A program made the translations under genes and the position numbers. A DNA stretch of 64,000 nt from Pelagimonas sp. (GTDB lineage: Bacteria > Pseudomonadota > Alphaproteobacteria > Rhodobacterales > Rhodobacteraceae). Below are positions 1 through 9,198 of this stretch, one piece after another. The stretch is taken from positions 1 through 64,000 of the forward strand of contig JAOASD010000032.1 of the NCBI GenBank assembly GCA_025210265.1, in the 5' to 3' direction. Each line of letters starts with the position of its first letter. The first letter of the stretch is position 1. The notes below the pieces were generated by a model, which was given only the letters and a program-made list of their open reading frames with translations, did no database searches and had not been told where the DNA came from.

Positions 1-271
1 GCACCCACAACTTGACGCAAAATCGCAAAGCCCCGCGTGAGTTTAAGACCAAAATTTTTGCCATCACATCAATGTGACAACACAAAAACCAACCGCTGTT
101 ACAAAAAATACTACCCCACGTGACACAACGTGAAAAAAAACGGGGAACCAAACCCCGGACAAATAGAAAAACAGCGCGATCGCGGGCTGGTTTGAGCTGA
201 GCGGGCTTGCCGCGTTGCAGCACACCGGGTGATCTGGCAAAAGGATAGGGTATTTGCAGGGGGCGGGTCAC
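1..271. other. Intergenic region left of the sulfotransferase gene
   Basis: No credible gene is seen here. The stretch is A-rich compared with the rest of the window. It contains a 14-base palindrome at 64-77 (TCACAT, CA, ATGTGA) and a leftward-facing terminator-like hairpin at 133-157. A purine-rich ribosome binding region lies just before the ATG at 272. The gene to the left is outside the window. Confidence 0.5.
133..157 (-). terminator. Leftward intrinsic terminator-like hairpin
   Basis: CGGGG at 141-145 pairs with CCCCG at 153-157 around a 7-base loop. The 3' arm read on the minus strand runs into eight T (A133-A140 on the plus strand). This is a good Rho-independent terminator shape for leftward transcription, but no minus-strand gene lies to its right within the window. 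Confidence 0.5.
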
Positions 272-1057
272 ATGTCTCGGATCACCACCATCAAGATTTA
301 TGGCGAGCGCAACACCGGCACGAATTACATAACGCGCCTGCTGGAGCGGAATTACGATCTGCGTCTGCTGCCCGGCGATGTGCCGCGACCGTTCTGGAAC
401 AAGCGCGCCATTGGTCTGCTGCGCCGCATTCATCGCCCCTGGGGGTTGATCGTGAACAACCGGACTGCCGATGCCTGGTTTCTGAACAACTTCAACGGAT
501 CTCTGGGGTGGAAGCACAGCCTGCCCCCGGTGGATCGGATCGCGCAGATCGCCGGCCCGGATCTGGGGATCGTCGGCCTGACCAAGAACCCCTATTCCTG
601 GCTCTTGTCGATGTATCGCCGTCCCTATCAGAATTTCGCCCCGGCGGAGAGCTTTGAGGCCTTTGTCACAGCCCCCTATCCAACCGTCCCGCGCGAGTTG
701 ATGACGGAACAGGGGCTGACTCCGGTTCAGCTCTGGTGCGCTAAGGCGCGCGGGTATCTGGCGTTGCAAAAGGCCCTGCCGCAACAGGTTGCGGTGCTGC
801 GCTATGAGGACTTCCTGGCGGATGAGGATGCGGTTCTATCCCGGCTTGAAACAGACTGGTCGCTGGCACCGAAAGGTGCGCGGCAGCAGGTCAGCGAAAG
901 CGCCAAGGGCGACAAGCAGGGCTATAGCGACTACCAACGCTATTATCTGGAGGAAGAATGGCGCGCGAAACTGTCGGATGAGGCCGTTCAGGCGATCACC
1001 GCGCAGCTGGATCCAGATGTCATGGCGGCCATTGGATACAAGGCCCTGACACCCTAA
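272..1057 (+). CDS. Sulfotransferase-like protein
   Basis: Predicted 261-residue soluble protein with the layout of PAPS-dependent sulfotransferases. The N-terminus carries a glycine-rich phosphosulfate-binding loop (YGERNTGTNYITRLL, about residues 10-24), and a later GLTKNPYSWLLSMYRRP segment resembles the 3'-phosphate-binding motif with its conserved serine. Such enzymes move sulfate from PAPS to a carbohydrate or other acceptor; the acceptor cannot be told here. The ATG at 272 is chosen because a GGGGGCGGG-like purine run precedes it; a TTG at 254 would add six residues. It lies just upstream of rpsJ, where tuf is often found in other genomes, so it may be another passenger beside the ribosomal cluster. 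Family assignment rests on motifs only. Confidence 0.65.
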   Translation: MSRITTIKIYGERNTGTNYITRLLERNYDLRLLPGDVPRPFWNKRAIGLLRRIHRPWGLIVNNRTADAWFLNNFNGSLGWKHSLPPVDRIAQIAGPDLGIVGLTKNPYSWLLSMYRRPYQNFAPAESFEAFVTAPYPTVPRELMTEQGLTPVQLWCAKARGYLALQKALPQQVAVLRYEDFLADEDAVLSRLETDWSLAPKGARQQVSESAKGDKQGYSDYQRYYLEEEWRAKLSDEAVQAITAQLDPDVMAAIGYKALTP

Positions 1058-1079
1058 CGTCGCCCGCATCTGCGCCTGC

Positions 1080-1092
1080 TGACATATATAAT
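1080..1092 (+). promoter_or_regulatory. Candidate -10 region of the rpsJ promoter
   Basis: A perfect TATAAT lies at 1087-1092 inside a small inverted repeat (GACAT 1081-1085, ATGTC 1091-1095), 167 bases before the rpsJ start. No good -35 hexamer is found at the right distance, so assignment is weak. Confidence 0.3.
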
Positions 1093-1166
1093 GTCGGCGC
1101 GCTGCATTCCTCCTTGCCACACGCTCGGAACCGGAGTATTGCGCCCCAGTTCCTAATGGAATGTAC

Positions 1167-1189
1167 AGGCGGGGTGATTCCCGCCTTTT
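1167..1189 (+). terminator. Terminator-like hairpin in the rpsJ leader
   Basis: AGGCGGG at 1167-1173 pairs with CCCGCCT at 1180-1186, followed by TTT. It lies downstream of both the sulfotransferase stop and the TATAAT, so it could end the first transcript or act as an attenuator in the S10 leader. In E. coli the S10 leader is controlled by L4; the mechanism here is unknown. Confidence 0.5.
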
Positions 1190-1258
1190 GGGTTCGATGA
1201 GGGTGCGCGGTGGTCGCGGGTCCTCCTCTCAACTCCAACGCCAAAATAGGTATGTTCA

Positions 1259-1564
1259 ATGAACCAGAACATCCGTATCCGGCTCAAAGCGTTTGACTAC
1301 CGCGTGCTGGACGCCTCCACCCAGGAGATCGTCAACACCGCCAAACGTACCGGTGCCCAGGTCCGCGGGCCGATCCCGCTGCCCAATAAGATCGAGAAAT
1401 TCACCGTTCTGCGTGGCCCCCACGTGAACAAGAAATCGCGCGATCAGTTCGAAATCCGTACCCACAAGCGCCTGCTGGACATCGTTGATCCGACCCCGCA
1501 GACCGTGGATGCCCTGATGAAGCTCGACCTCGCCGCTGGCGTTGACGTCGAGATCAAGGTGTAA
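1259..1564 (+). CDS. rpsJ: 30S ribosomal protein S10
   Basis: 101 residues, full length for S10, opening with [17 protein letters not shown] and containing the conserved [27 protein letters not shown] segment. S10 sits in the 30S head and, in other bacteria, also acts as NusE in antitermination. It heads the first ribosomal block and is followed after nine bases by rplC. Identity is clear from the sequence. Confidence 0.98.
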   Translation: MNQNIRIRLKAFDYRVLDASTQEIVNTAKRTGAQVRGPIPLPNKIEKFTVLRGPHVNKKSRDQFEIRTHKRLLDIVDPTPQTVDALMKLDLAAGVDVEIKV

Positions 1565-1573
1565 GGGGGTCCC

Positions 1574-2290
1574 ATGCGCTCTGGTATTATTGCAAAGAAA
1601 GTCGGGATGACCCGCCTCTTCATGGAAGATGGCAAACAGATCCCGGTCACCGTTCTGCAGCTGGAAAACCTGCAGGTCGTCGCACAGCGCACCAATGACA
1701 AGCACGGCTACACCGCCGTTCAGCTGGGTGCAGGTTCGGCAAAGGCCAAGAACACCTCCAAAGCGATGCGTGGCGTGTTTGCTGCTGCATCCGTGGAACC
1801 CAAGCGCAAGCTGGCCGAGTTCCGCGTGGACGAAGACAAGCTGATCGAAGTGGGCGCGGAAATCACCGCAGAACACTATAACGAAGGTCAGTATGTCGAC
1901 GTTGCGGGCACCTCGATCGGTAAAGGCTTTGCCGGTGGTATGAAACGCCACAACTTCGGCGGTCTGCGCGCGACGCACGGTGTGTCCATCAGCCACCGTT
2001 CGCACGGTTCGACCGGTCAGTGTCAGAACCCCGGCCGCGTGTTCAAAGGCAAGAAAATGGCGGGCCACATGGGCGCCGTTCGTGTCACCACGCAGAACCT
2101 GCAAGTGGTCAAGACCGACGCCGAGCGTGGTCTGATCATGATCAAAGGCGCCGTTCCCGGTGCCAAGGGTGGCTGGGTCACCGTCAAGGACGCGGTCAAA
2201 AAACCGCTGCCCGACAACCTGCCCCTGCCCGCAGCTATCCGTGCGACTGACGCCGCAGCTGAAGCACCCGCCGAGGGAGGTGAAGCATGA
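1574..2290 (+). CDS. rplC: 50S ribosomal protein L3
   Basis: 238 residues, starting [16 protein letters not shown], the typical L3 opening, with the conserved [47 protein letters not shown] core that reaches toward the peptidyl-transferase centre. A C-terminal Ala/Glu-rich tail is present ([15 protein letters not shown]). It overlaps rplD by four bases (ATGA), implying translational coupling. Confidence 0.98.
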   Translation: MRSGIIAKKVGMTRLFMEDGKQIPVTVLQLENLQVVAQRTNDKHGYTAVQLGAGSAKAKNTSKAMRGVFAAASVEPKRKLAEFRVDEDKLIEVGAEITAEHYNEGQYVDVAGTSIGKGFAGGMKRHNFGGLRATHGVSISHRSHGSTGQCQNPGRVFKGKKMAGHMGAVRVTTQNLQVVKTDAERGLIMIKGAVPGAKGGWVTVKDAVKKPLPDNLPLPAAIRATDAAAEAPAEGGEA

Positions 2291-2904
2291 AACTCGATGT
2301 GATCAACTTTGACGGTGCATCCGCTGGTGAAGTCGAGCTGGACGAGGCCCTGTTCGGCCTGGAACCGCGCGCAGACATCCTGCACCGCGTGGTCCGCTGG
2401 CAGCGCAACAAGGCGCAGGCCGGTACCCACAAGGTCAAGACCCGCTCGGAAGTGAGCTACTCCAAAAAGAAGATCTACCGTCAGAAGGGCACCGGTGGTG
2501 CACGTCACGGTTCGCGCAACGCGCCGATCTTCCGCAAGGGTGGTATCTACAAGGGTCCGACCCCGCGTTCGCACGGTCACGACCTGCCCAAGAAGGTCCG
2601 CGCTCTGGGCCTGAAGATGGCTCTGTCCGCCAAAGCAGCCACCGGTTCGCTGGTTGTGATTGACGGCCTGGCCACCGACGGCAAGACCAAGACCCTCGCC
2701 GGTCAGGTCAAGGCTCTGGGCTGGAAGCGTGCTCTGATCATCGACGGTGCCGAAGTGGATGCAGGTTTTGCATCGGCTGCGCGCAACATCGAAGGTCTGG
2801 ACGTGCTGCCGACCATGGGCGCAAACGTCTATGACATCCTCAAGCGTGACACCCTGGTGATCACCAAGGCGGGTGTCGAAGCACTGGAGGCTCGACTGAA
2901 ATGA
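2287..2904 (+). CDS. rplD: 50S ribosomal protein L4
   Basis: 205 residues with the L4 loop sequence [33 protein letters not shown], which lines the exit tunnel. In E. coli L4 represses its own S10 operon; whether the leader hairpin before rpsJ serves this here is unknown. Start and stop both overlap neighbours by four bases, so rplC, rplD and rplW are probably coupled. Confidence 0.98.
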   Translation: MKLDVINFDGASAGEVELDEALFGLEPRADILHRVVRWQRNKAQAGTHKVKTRSEVSYSKKKIYRQKGTGGARHGSRNAPIFRKGGIYKGPTPRSHGHDLPKKVRALGLKMALSAKAATGSLVVIDGLATDGKTKTLAGQVKALGWKRALIIDGAEVDAGFASAARNIEGLDVLPTMGANVYDILKRDTLVITKAGVEALEARLK

Positions 2905-3197
2905 GCGCGAATGCACAGCACTATGACGTGATCCGCAAGCCGATCATCACCGAAAAGTCGACCATGGCGTCCGAAAACGGCGCGGTTGTCTTTGAAGTGG
3001 CGATCGACGCGGCCAAGCCGCAGATCAAAGAGGCCGTTGAGGCTCTGTTTGGTGTGAAGGTGAAGGCGGTCAACACCACCATCACCAAAGGTAAGGTCAA
3101 GCGCTTCCGCGGCCAGATCGGCAAGCGCAAAGACGTCAAGAAAGCCTATGTGACCCTCGAAGAGGGCAACACGATCGACGTGGCCACCGGCCTCTGA
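2901..3197 (+). CDS. rplW: 50S ribosomal protein L23
   Basis: 98 residues, with the L23 signature [19 protein letters not shown] near the N-terminus and the [22 protein letters not shown] loop. L23 lies at the tunnel exit and is the docking site for trigger factor and SRP. It is the last gene of block 1; a palindrome and an intrinsic terminator follow, instead of rplB. Confidence 0.98.
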   Translation: MSANAQHYDVIRKPIITEKSTMASENGAVVFEVAIDAAKPQIKEAVEALFGVKVKAVNTTITKGKVKRFRGQIGKRKDVKKAYVTLEEGNTIDVATGL

Positions 3198-3204
3198 TCG
3201 CGTT

Positions 3205-3223
3205 GGTGGGTTGCAAACCCACC
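3205..3223. repeat. Short REP-like palindrome, copy 1
   Basis: GGTGGGTT (3205-3212) and AACCCACC (3216-3223) form a near-perfect inverted repeat followed by CTACGG. Related palindromes occur at 4170-4188, 21165-21183, 56760-56784 and 56828-56850, all between genes. Confidence 0.5.
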
Positions 3224-3237
3224 CTACGGAAAACGGA

Positions 3238-3270
3238 AAGCCCCTCGTCAGCGATGACGGGGGGCTTTTT
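3238..3270 (+). terminator. Intrinsic terminator after rplW
   Basis: A 13-base stem (AAGCCCCTCGTCA, loop GCGA, TGACGGGGGGCTT) with a single T-G wobble is followed by a T run. It closes the first ribosomal block. Confidence 0.85.
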
Positions 3271-3317
3271 GTTGTCGACGCTGAACTGCCTTTTCGGTCT
3301 TTGGTTCTGTTCTCAGA

Positions 3318-3959
3318 TCAAAGAGCGCGGATGTCGGGGGTGACGTGATAAACATGCTTCATTAGCGCAGGGCAATTTGTTAGCCCCAGCGCATGGTTGG
3401 CGGCTGAAAACAGCGCCTCCCAGGTTTCACTGTCCTTTGGGCCCTTCATATCTGTGTCGTGGATAAAGCTGACAAACAGCAATGAAGCATCCACACCGTT
3501 GTCACGCAGCCACCAAAGATGCGCGAGCCGATTGGCGTATTGATAAAAAGTCCGCGCCCAGTCCGAAGGCGACGATATCTTTAGATCGCTTTGAACCATC
3601 TCAAATGCGCGCTGTATCTTTTCGAGAGAGGCGCGTCCCGCCTGCGAGGGTGGCGACAAAAATTCCTGAACATGCGCCTTTGCCTCAACAATGACCGGGC
3701 CTTGATTGGTCAGGCCCAACGCATCCCATTGCGGCCCGCGCTTTGGCCAGAACGCGTTTAACTCGTTTTCAAGGTGATCCAGTTCAAGTCGATGGAGGAA
3801 TGCGCTGTCTCGATACTCCGCGAAATCATCATCGGCCAAAGGGGACAGCCACGTGATCTGCGGCAGTCGGGTGGGCTGAAGATGTTGCGGGGAAAGGTTT
3901 ACGGCACGTTGAAGCCACTTTAGACTGCCGCGTTCTCCGGTGGGCTGTGGCGTTCGCAT
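3318..3959 (-). CDS. Uncharacterised protein with a PD-(D/E)XK-like motif, between rplW and rplB
   Basis: 213 residues from the ATG at 3959, which has a GAGAG purine run ahead of it; an in-frame extension to 4169 has no support. I do not recognise the family. Residues 76-96 read PQWDALGLTNQGPVIVEAKAH. The spacing of Asp79, Glu92 and Lys94, with a hydrophobic strand before the ExK, matches the PD-(D/E)XK nuclease fold, so a DNA- or RNA-acting enzyme is possible but unproven. The rest is mixed alpha/beta with several tryptophans and no signal peptide or membrane segment. It runs opposite to the ribosomal genes and physically separates rplW from rplB. Base composition looks less GC-rich than its neighbours, which would fit acquisition, but this was judged by eye. 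Confidence 0.6.
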   Translation of the reverse strand: MRTPQPTGERGSLKWLQRAVNLSPQHLQPTRLPQITWLSPLADDDFAEYRDSAFLHRLELDHLENELNAFWPKRGPQWDALGLTNQGPVIVEAKAHVQEFLSPPSQAGRASLEKIQRAFEMVQSDLKISSPSDWARTFYQYANRLAHLWWLRDNGVDASLLFVSFIHDTDMKGPKDSETWEALFSAANHALGLTNCPALMKHVYHVTPDIRAL

Positions 3960-4049
3960 TTCGCACTCTCTGTAATGGTTAAATTGTTGGGAAGAGTTTG
4001 ATCCCTGAACGGTCTCGCTGGCAAGCGGCGTGATCACCTGCAAGTGCCC

Positions 4050-4078
4050 TTGACCCCATCCCCACCTTCCCCTAAACG
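4050..4078 (+). promoter_or_regulatory. Candidate sigma70-type promoter for the rplB block
   Basis: TTGACC (4050-4055), a 17-base spacer, then TAAACG (4073-4078), about 160 bases before rplB. It is needed logically because the upstream block ends in a terminator and a reverse-strand gene intervenes. The leader downstream contains a hairpin and a REP-like palindrome. Confidence 0.5.
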
Positions 4079-4092
4079 ACCTCATCCGCTTT

Positions 4093-4117
4093 GCCCCGGG
4101 ATTCGTTCCGGGGCTTT
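4093..4117 (+). terminator. Terminator-like hairpin in the rplB leader
   Basis: GCCCCGG (4093-4099) pairs with CCGGGGC (4108-4114), followed by only three T. It lies just after the candidate rplB promoter, so it may attenuate block 2 rather than terminate a gene. The same hairpin read leftward lacks a T run. Confidence 0.4.
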
Positions 4118-4169
4118 GCTGTTGTTCGCAAGAACACTTCGCCGGGGACCTTCGGGGCCCTTTACCCAA

Positions 4170-4188
4170 GGTGGGATCTCAACCCACC
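4170..4188. repeat. Short REP-like palindrome, copy 2
   Basis: GGTGGG (4170-4175), seven bases, then CCCACC (4183-4188), located in the rplB leader about 50 bases before the start codon. It is less complete than the copy at 3205. Confidence 0.35.
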
Positions 4189-4237
4189 CACACATAGGCC
4201 CCATTCTGGGGTCGCTAGCTGACGGAAGACAGAAAGC

Positions 4238-5080
<843 letters not shown>

Positions 5081-5083
5081 CCT

Positions 5084-5362
5084 ATGGCACGCTCTGTTTG
5101 GAAAGGTCCGTTTGTCGACAGCTATGTGCTGAAGAAAGCGGAGAAAGCTCGCGAGTCGGGCAAAAACGAAGTTATCAAGATCTGGTCGCGTCGCTCCACG
5201 ATCCTGCCTCAGTTCGTTGGTCTCACCTTTGCGGTGTACAACGGTCAGAAGCACATCCCGGTCAACGTGACCGAGGACATGATCGGCCAGAAATTCGGTG
5301 AATACTCCCCGACCCGTACCTATTATGGTCACGCGGCCGACAAAAAAGCCAAGAGGAAGTAA
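5084..5362 (+). CDS. rpsS: 30S ribosomal protein S19
   Basis: 92 residues with the S19 core [50 protein letters not shown]19 works with S13 in the 30S head near the decoding centre. The gene lies three bases from both rplB and rplV, indicating tight co-transcription. Confidence 0.98.
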   Translation: MARSVWKGPFVDSYVLKKAEKARESGKNEVIKIWSRRSTILPQFVGLTFAVYNGQKHIPVNVTEDMIGQKFGEYSPTRTYYGHAADKKAKRK

Positions 5363-5365
5363 GCC

Positions 5366-5746
5366 ATGGGCAAGGATAAGAATCCCCGCCGCGTGGCGGA
5401 CAACGAAGCGATGGCAAAGCTGCGTATGCTGCGCACCTCGCCTCAGAAGCTGAACCTCGTGGCACAGCTGATCCGCGGCAAGAAGGTGGACAAGGCTCTG
5501 ACCGATCTGACCTTCTCCAAGAAGCGGATCGCGGTTGACGTGAAGAAATGCCTTCAGTCGGCCATCGCCAACGCCGAGAACAACCACGGTCTGGACGTTG
5601 ACGAGCTGATCGTCGCCGAGGCCTTTGTGGGCAAGAACCTTGTGATGAAGCGTGGCCGTCCGCGGGCACGTGGTCGTTTTGGCCGCATCAACAAGCCGTT
5701 CTCGGAACTCACCATCAAGGTGCGCCAGGTTGAGGAGCAAGCCTAA
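5366..5746 (+). CDS. rplV: 50S ribosomal protein L22
   Basis: 126 residues. The N-terminal [22 protein letters not shown] and the hairpin-loop region [28 protein letters not shown] identify L22, whose loop reaches into the exit tunnel. Its stop overlaps the rpsC start by one base (TAATG). Confidence 0.98.
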   Translation: MGKDKNPRRVADNEAMAKLRMLRTSPQKLNLVAQLIRGKKVDKALTDLTFSKKRIAVDVKKCLQSAIANAENNHGLDVDELIVAEAFVGKNLVMKRGRPRARGRFGRINKPFSELTIKVRQVEEQA

Positions 5747-6453
5747 TGGGTAACAAGACCAATCCGATCGGTATGCGCCTGCAGGTGAACCGCACCTGGG
5801 ACAGTCGCTGGTACGCCGACACCAAGGACTATGGTGATCTTCTGCTGGAAGACATCAAAATCCGCGAGTTCATTCACGAAGAATGCAAGCAGGCTGGTGT
5901 TGCCCGCGTGATCATCGAACGCCCCCACAAAAAGTGCCGTGTGACTGTTCACACCGCGCGTCCGGGCGTGATCATCGGCAAAAAAGGCGCTGATATCGAA
6001 GTTCTGCGCAAGAAGCTGGCGGCCATGACCGACAGCGAACTGCACCTGAACATCGTTGAAGTGCGCAAGCCCGAGCTCGACGCTCAGCTGGTTGGCGAGT
6101 CCATCGCTCAGCAGCTGGAACGTCGTGTGTCCTTCCGTCGCGCGATGAAGCGTGCCGTGCAGAACGCCATGCGTATGGGCGCCCTGGGTATCCGGGTGAA
6201 CGTCGCTGGTCGTCTGGGTGGCGCGGAAATCGCCCGTACCGAATGGTACCGCGAAGGCCGCGTGCCCCTGCACACCCTGCGTGCCGACATTGATTACAGC
6301 CATGTCGAAGCCATGACCCCCTATGGTATCATCGGGATCAAGGTCTGGATCTTCAAAGGTGAGATCATGGAGCACGACCCGCAGGCGCGTGATCGCAAGT
6401 CTCAGGAACTCCAGGACGGTCCGGCCCCGCGTGGCGCCGGTGGCCGCCGCTAA
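5746..6453 (+). CDS. rpsC: 30S ribosomal protein S3
   Basis: 235 residues with KH-type RNA-binding segment ([17 protein letters not shown]) and the conserved [22 protein letters not shown] stretch. S3 forms part of the mRNA entry channel. A basic, glycine-rich tail ends the protein ([11 protein letters not shown]). A GGAGGA ribosome binding site for rplP follows its stop. Confidence 0.98.
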   Translation: MGNKTNPIGMRLQVNRTWDSRWYADTKDYGDLLLEDIKIREFIHEECKQAGVARVIIERPHKKCRVTVHTARPGVIIGKKGADIEVLRKKLAAMTDSELHLNIVEVRKPELDAQLVGESIAQQLERRVSFRRAMKRAVQNAMRMGALGIRVNVAGRLGGAEIARTEWYREGRVPLHTLRADIDYSHVEAMTPYGIIGIKVWIFKGEIMEHDPQARDRKSQELQDGPAPRGAGGRR

Positions 6454-6467
6454 AGGAGGAATAAGAT

Positions 6468-6881
6468 ATGCTTCAGCCAAAGCGCACTAAATTCCGCAAG
6501 ATGCAGAAAGGCCGGATTCACGGCGAAACCAAAGGCGGGTCTGACCTGAACTTTGGAACCTACGGTCTGAAAGCCACCACACCCGAGCGTGTGACGGCCC
6601 GCCAGATCGAAGCTGCACGTCGTGCCATGACGCGTCACATGAAGCGTCAGGGTCGCGTCTGGATCCGCATCTTCCCGGACACCCCCGTGACCGCCAAGCC
6701 CATCGAAGTTCGTATGGGTAAGGGTAAGGGCTCTGTTGACCGTTGGGTCTGCAAAGTGAAGCCCGGCCGCGTGATGTTCGAGATCGACGGCGTCGCCGAA
6801 GACATCGCCCGCGAGGCGCTGCGTCTGGCCGCGATGAAACTGCCGGTCAAGACCCGCGTTGTGGTGCGCGAGGACTGGTAA
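6468..6881 (+). CDS. rplP: 50S ribosomal protein L16
   Basis: 137 residues, opening [24 protein letters not shown], with [37 protein letters not shown], the hallmark of L16 at the A-site of the large subunit. It ends block 2. In most bacteria rpmC follows directly; here a terminator and four other genes intervene. Confidence 0.98.
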   Translation: MLQPKRTKFRKMQKGRIHGETKGGSDLNFGTYGLKATTPERVTARQIEAARRAMTRHMKRQGRVWIRIFPDTPVTAKPIEVRMGKGKGSVDRWVCKVKPGRVMFEIDGVAEDIAREALRLAAMKLPVKTRVVVREDW

Positions 6882-6916
6882 GTCCTTTCGCTGCAATCGC
6901 AGTCTGAGAAATTGGG

Positions 6917-6946
6917 AAACCCCGCTGGCAACAGTGGGGTTTTTCT
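6917..6946 (+). terminator. Intrinsic terminator after rplP
   Basis: AAACCCCGCTG (6917-6927), loop GCAA, CAGTGGGGTTT (6932-6942) with one wobble pair, then TTTCTTTT. Closes the second ribosomal block. Confidence 0.85.
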
Positions 6947-7007
6947 TTTGTGCGGATCGGGTATGTTGCTCGCCCATAGGGAGATTCTGATAAAGGGCAG
7001 TCGCGGT

Positions 7008-7685
7008 ATGGATTTTTTGCGTCGGACGATAGTGCGCAAGGTCGTTGCGGCGGCGGATCGTGGGAACCCGCTGGCCAGGGCGCTGGTGCGGCGCGAAACC
7101 CGCAAAGTGTATGATGCGCTGCCAGCGCAATCCAATATTGTGCGGGATGATCTTTTGATCCCGGATTTTACCCGTCCTTTGCCCGCCGCGCAGCAGGGCG
7201 GTCCGATGGGAGATCACGAGCTGGTCCCGCTGGACAAACACCCGGTCCGTGCAGAGCATCTGGTTGGTCGGGAAGTTCATGGGATCGCGACCATGCTGGG
7301 ATCTTATGGCATGGGCAGCTACGGATTTCTTGGGGTCGATCTGGGAGAGGTGTGGCTGATCCTGCCGATTTATAATGCAGCTGAATGGGTGTGTCTGGAC
7401 GGTCGTATTTTGCAAGACCTGCGCGAAGATGCGGCACAGCCCTGGATCGTCAACGGGGACGATTCCGCGCTGTTGGAACGGGTATGCGGCGGGCGCGTCA
7501 CGTCTGTGCGTCTTGCGGCAAAATCCTTTGCGCTGACGCTGGATAACGGGGCGGTTCTGGAAATCACCGAAGACCCGGCCAAACGTCCCGGTCAAAGGGG
7601 TAATGGAAAGCCGCGCGTCTTGCTGCCGGACGAAGACCTGTCGCAAGAGGTTTTTCTGAGCCCGACCCCCGAGATCTATATCTGA
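7008..7685 (+). CDS. Uncharacterised protein, first gene of the rplP-rpmC insert
   Basis: 225 residues from the ATG at 7008, chosen because AAAGGGCAG precedes it at a normal distance; an in-frame start at 6912 lies inside the terminator. I do not recognise the family. The N-terminal 45 residues are basic and helical (RRTIVRKVVAAADRGNPLARALVRRETRKVYDAL). The middle has a glycine-rich hydrophobic stretch (GIATMLGSYGMGSYGFLGVDLGEVWLILPIY, about residues 93-123). The C-terminal part alternates beta-like strands (VTSVRLAAKSFALTLDNGAVLEITED). No signal peptide, cysteine cluster or clear catalytic motif is visible. It may share a transcript with nothing, since the next gene is convergent. Confidence 0.6.
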   Translation: MDFLRRTIVRKVVAAADRGNPLARALVRRETRKVYDALPAQSNIVRDDLLIPDFTRPLPAAQQGGPMGDHELVPLDKHPVRAEHLVGREVHGIATMLGSYGMGSYGFLGVDLGEVWLILPIYNAAEWVCLDGRILQDLREDAAQPWIVNGDDSALLERVCGGRVTSVRLAAKSFALTLDNGAVLEITEDPAKRPGQRGNGKPRVLLPDEDLSQEVFLSPTPEIYI

Positions 7686-7694
7686 CCAGTGGGC

Positions 7695-8420
7695 CTAGGC
7701 CCCGGCAAAAATTTGCGCCATTTCGCGGTCAAAGCGTTTCCAGCTCATCGTGGCCTTGTTGCCCGCGTAGCCGTGGTAATGAGATTTCCCGGAGGAGTTG
7801 GGCAGCCCGGCCCAGATCTTGGCCAGATTGTTCATGAATTGCCTTCGGCTGATGTCGCCGCGCTGCAATTTTCCCAACCCTGCTTCGTGTAGGAGAATGT
7901 CGGCCAACTGGTCCTGCACCTTGGGGGTGAACCCTGCATGTGCCGGAATGCCGGCCTTTTTCACCAGTCGGTTCAGGGTGGCGGGGATGAATTGATAGCG
8001 GCCAATCGCATGGGGTTGGCCTGGTGTCGCCCGGATCCATGCGCGGATTTCGGAAATTCGCATTTGAGTTGGGGGTTTGGGCGGCTTGATCCGCGCCCCA
8101 TACTGTACGGCATTGTACCCTTTTGATCCAGCTTCGGCCTGTGCGATCAGATGGCGAATGCGTTCGGCCGCGCCTGCCATGGGGCCGGGCGGCGCAGCGC
8201 GCAGGGGCGCGGATCGTGATTGGGGCAGGGGGGCGAACATACTGCCGGGCACAGCTGCCACCAGCAGGCCGCCTGCCGTGTTGGGCGCTGCAATCAGGGG
8301 TTTAGCCCCTTGCAGCAGGCTGCCCCGCCCGCTGTCATGCGACACGAACAGCGATTGTGCTGATGCCGCACCTGCCCAGCACAGGGCCACACCCCAACAG
8401 AAAAGAATCGCGCGGAACAT
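7695..8420 (-). CDS. Secreted lambda-endolysin-like (lysozyme-fold) protein
   Basis: 241 residues from the ATG at 8420, which opens a typical Sec signal peptide (MFRAILFCWGVALCWAGAASAQ). After a proline/alanine-rich linker, residues 88-239 resemble the lambda R family (GH104-like transglycosylase/muramidase): IAQAEAGSKGYNAV with Glu97 as probable catalytic acid, AIGRYQFIPATL (138-149), FTPKVQDQLADILL, LQRGDI and KIWAGLP all have recognisable equivalents in lambda R. Unlike a phage lysin it has an export signal and no holin, spanin or phage genes nearby, so a periplasmic peptidoglycan-remodelling role is more likely. It is convergent with the preceding gene and divergent from the oxygenase-like gene. 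Confidence 0.7.
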   Translation of the reverse strand: MFRAILFCWGVALCWAGAASAQSLFVSHDSGRGSLLQGAKPLIAAPNTAGGLLVAAVPGSMFAPLPQSRSAPLRAAPPGPMAGAAERIRHLIAQAEAGSKGYNAVQYGARIKPPKPPTQMRISEIRAWIRATPGQPHAIGRYQFIPATLNRLVKKAGIPAHAGFTPKVQDQLADILLHEAGLGKLQRGDISRRQFMNNLAKIWAGLPNSSGKSHYHGYAGNKATMSWKRFDREMAQIFAGA

Positions 8421-8511
8421 TCTGCCCCTCTTGCTTTGTTGCTTGGGCAGGCTGGCGCAAATTCCTTGAAATTCCATTTCCCGTTTCTTGCGTTTGGGTT
8501 AAACCGCGCAC

Positions 8512-9132
8512 ATGACTCAGATCCATTCCCTCTTTGCCACCCGCCTGTATCAGGCCCCTCTTAATGCTCATGGCCCTGCGGTTGACGCGCAGGAGCTGGA
8601 GGCATCCTGCTGGTCGATTGCCGAGGATGACGAGGCGGGGCAGGAATGGTGCGAAACCCAGGGCTATCCGGGCTACACCTCTTATGCGTCGCTGACCGAT
8701 CTGCCCTGGCGCTTTCCGATCTTTCAGGATCTGGTCGAGGCGCTGGATCAGCATGTCGCGGCCTTTGTCAAAGAGCTGGATTTCGATCTGGGGGATCGTG
8801 AGATCGTACTGGAAGACATCTGGATCAATATCCTGCCCGAAGGCGGCACCCATGCCAGCCACATCCACCCGCATTCAGTGATTTCCGGCACAACCTATGT
8901 GGCGATGCCCGAAGGCGCAGGCGCGCTGAAGCTGGAGGATCCGCGTTTGCCGATGATGATGGCTGCACCGCCCCGTCGCAAAGACGCCCGTGCCGATCTG
9001 CAGGCCTTTCACTATGTGAAACCCAAAGTCGGCGATGTGCTTTTGTGGGAAAGCTGGCTGCGCCATGAAGTGCCGTTGAATATGTCTGAAGATGACCGCG
9101 TGTCGGTCAGCTTCAACTATAAATGGGACTGA
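8512..9132 (+). CDS. TIGR02466-type putative 2OG-Fe(II) oxygenase
   Basis: 206 residues. The sequence follows the TIGR02466 family of putative 2-oxoglutarate/Fe(II)-dependent oxygenases: WINILPEGGTHASHIHPHSVISGTTYVAMPEGAGALKLEDPR (about 104-145), then GDVLLWESWLRHEVPLN, and a late arginine in DRVSVSFNYKWD. His117, His119, His185 and Arg196 are the likely metal and co-substrate ligands, with precise assignment needing alignment. The substrate is unknown; no partner gene nearby indicates it. No signal peptide, so cytoplasmic. It starts 91 bases from the divergent endolysin-like gene. Confidence 0.7.
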   Translation: MTQIHSLFATRLYQAPLNAHGPAVDAQELEASCWSIAEDDEAGQEWCETQGYPGYTSYASLTDLPWRFPIFQDLVEALDQHVAAFVKELDFDLGDREIVLEDIWINILPEGGTHASHIHPHSVISGTTYVAMPEGAGALKLEDPRLPMMMAAPPRRKDARADLQAFHYVKPKVGDVLLWESWLRHEVPLNMSEDDRVSVSFNYKWD

Positions 9133-9198
9133 GGCTCCCCCGATTTTGGCCGCAGACACGTGTATTGTATTCAGAATTGCACCACATAGGTTGAGCGT

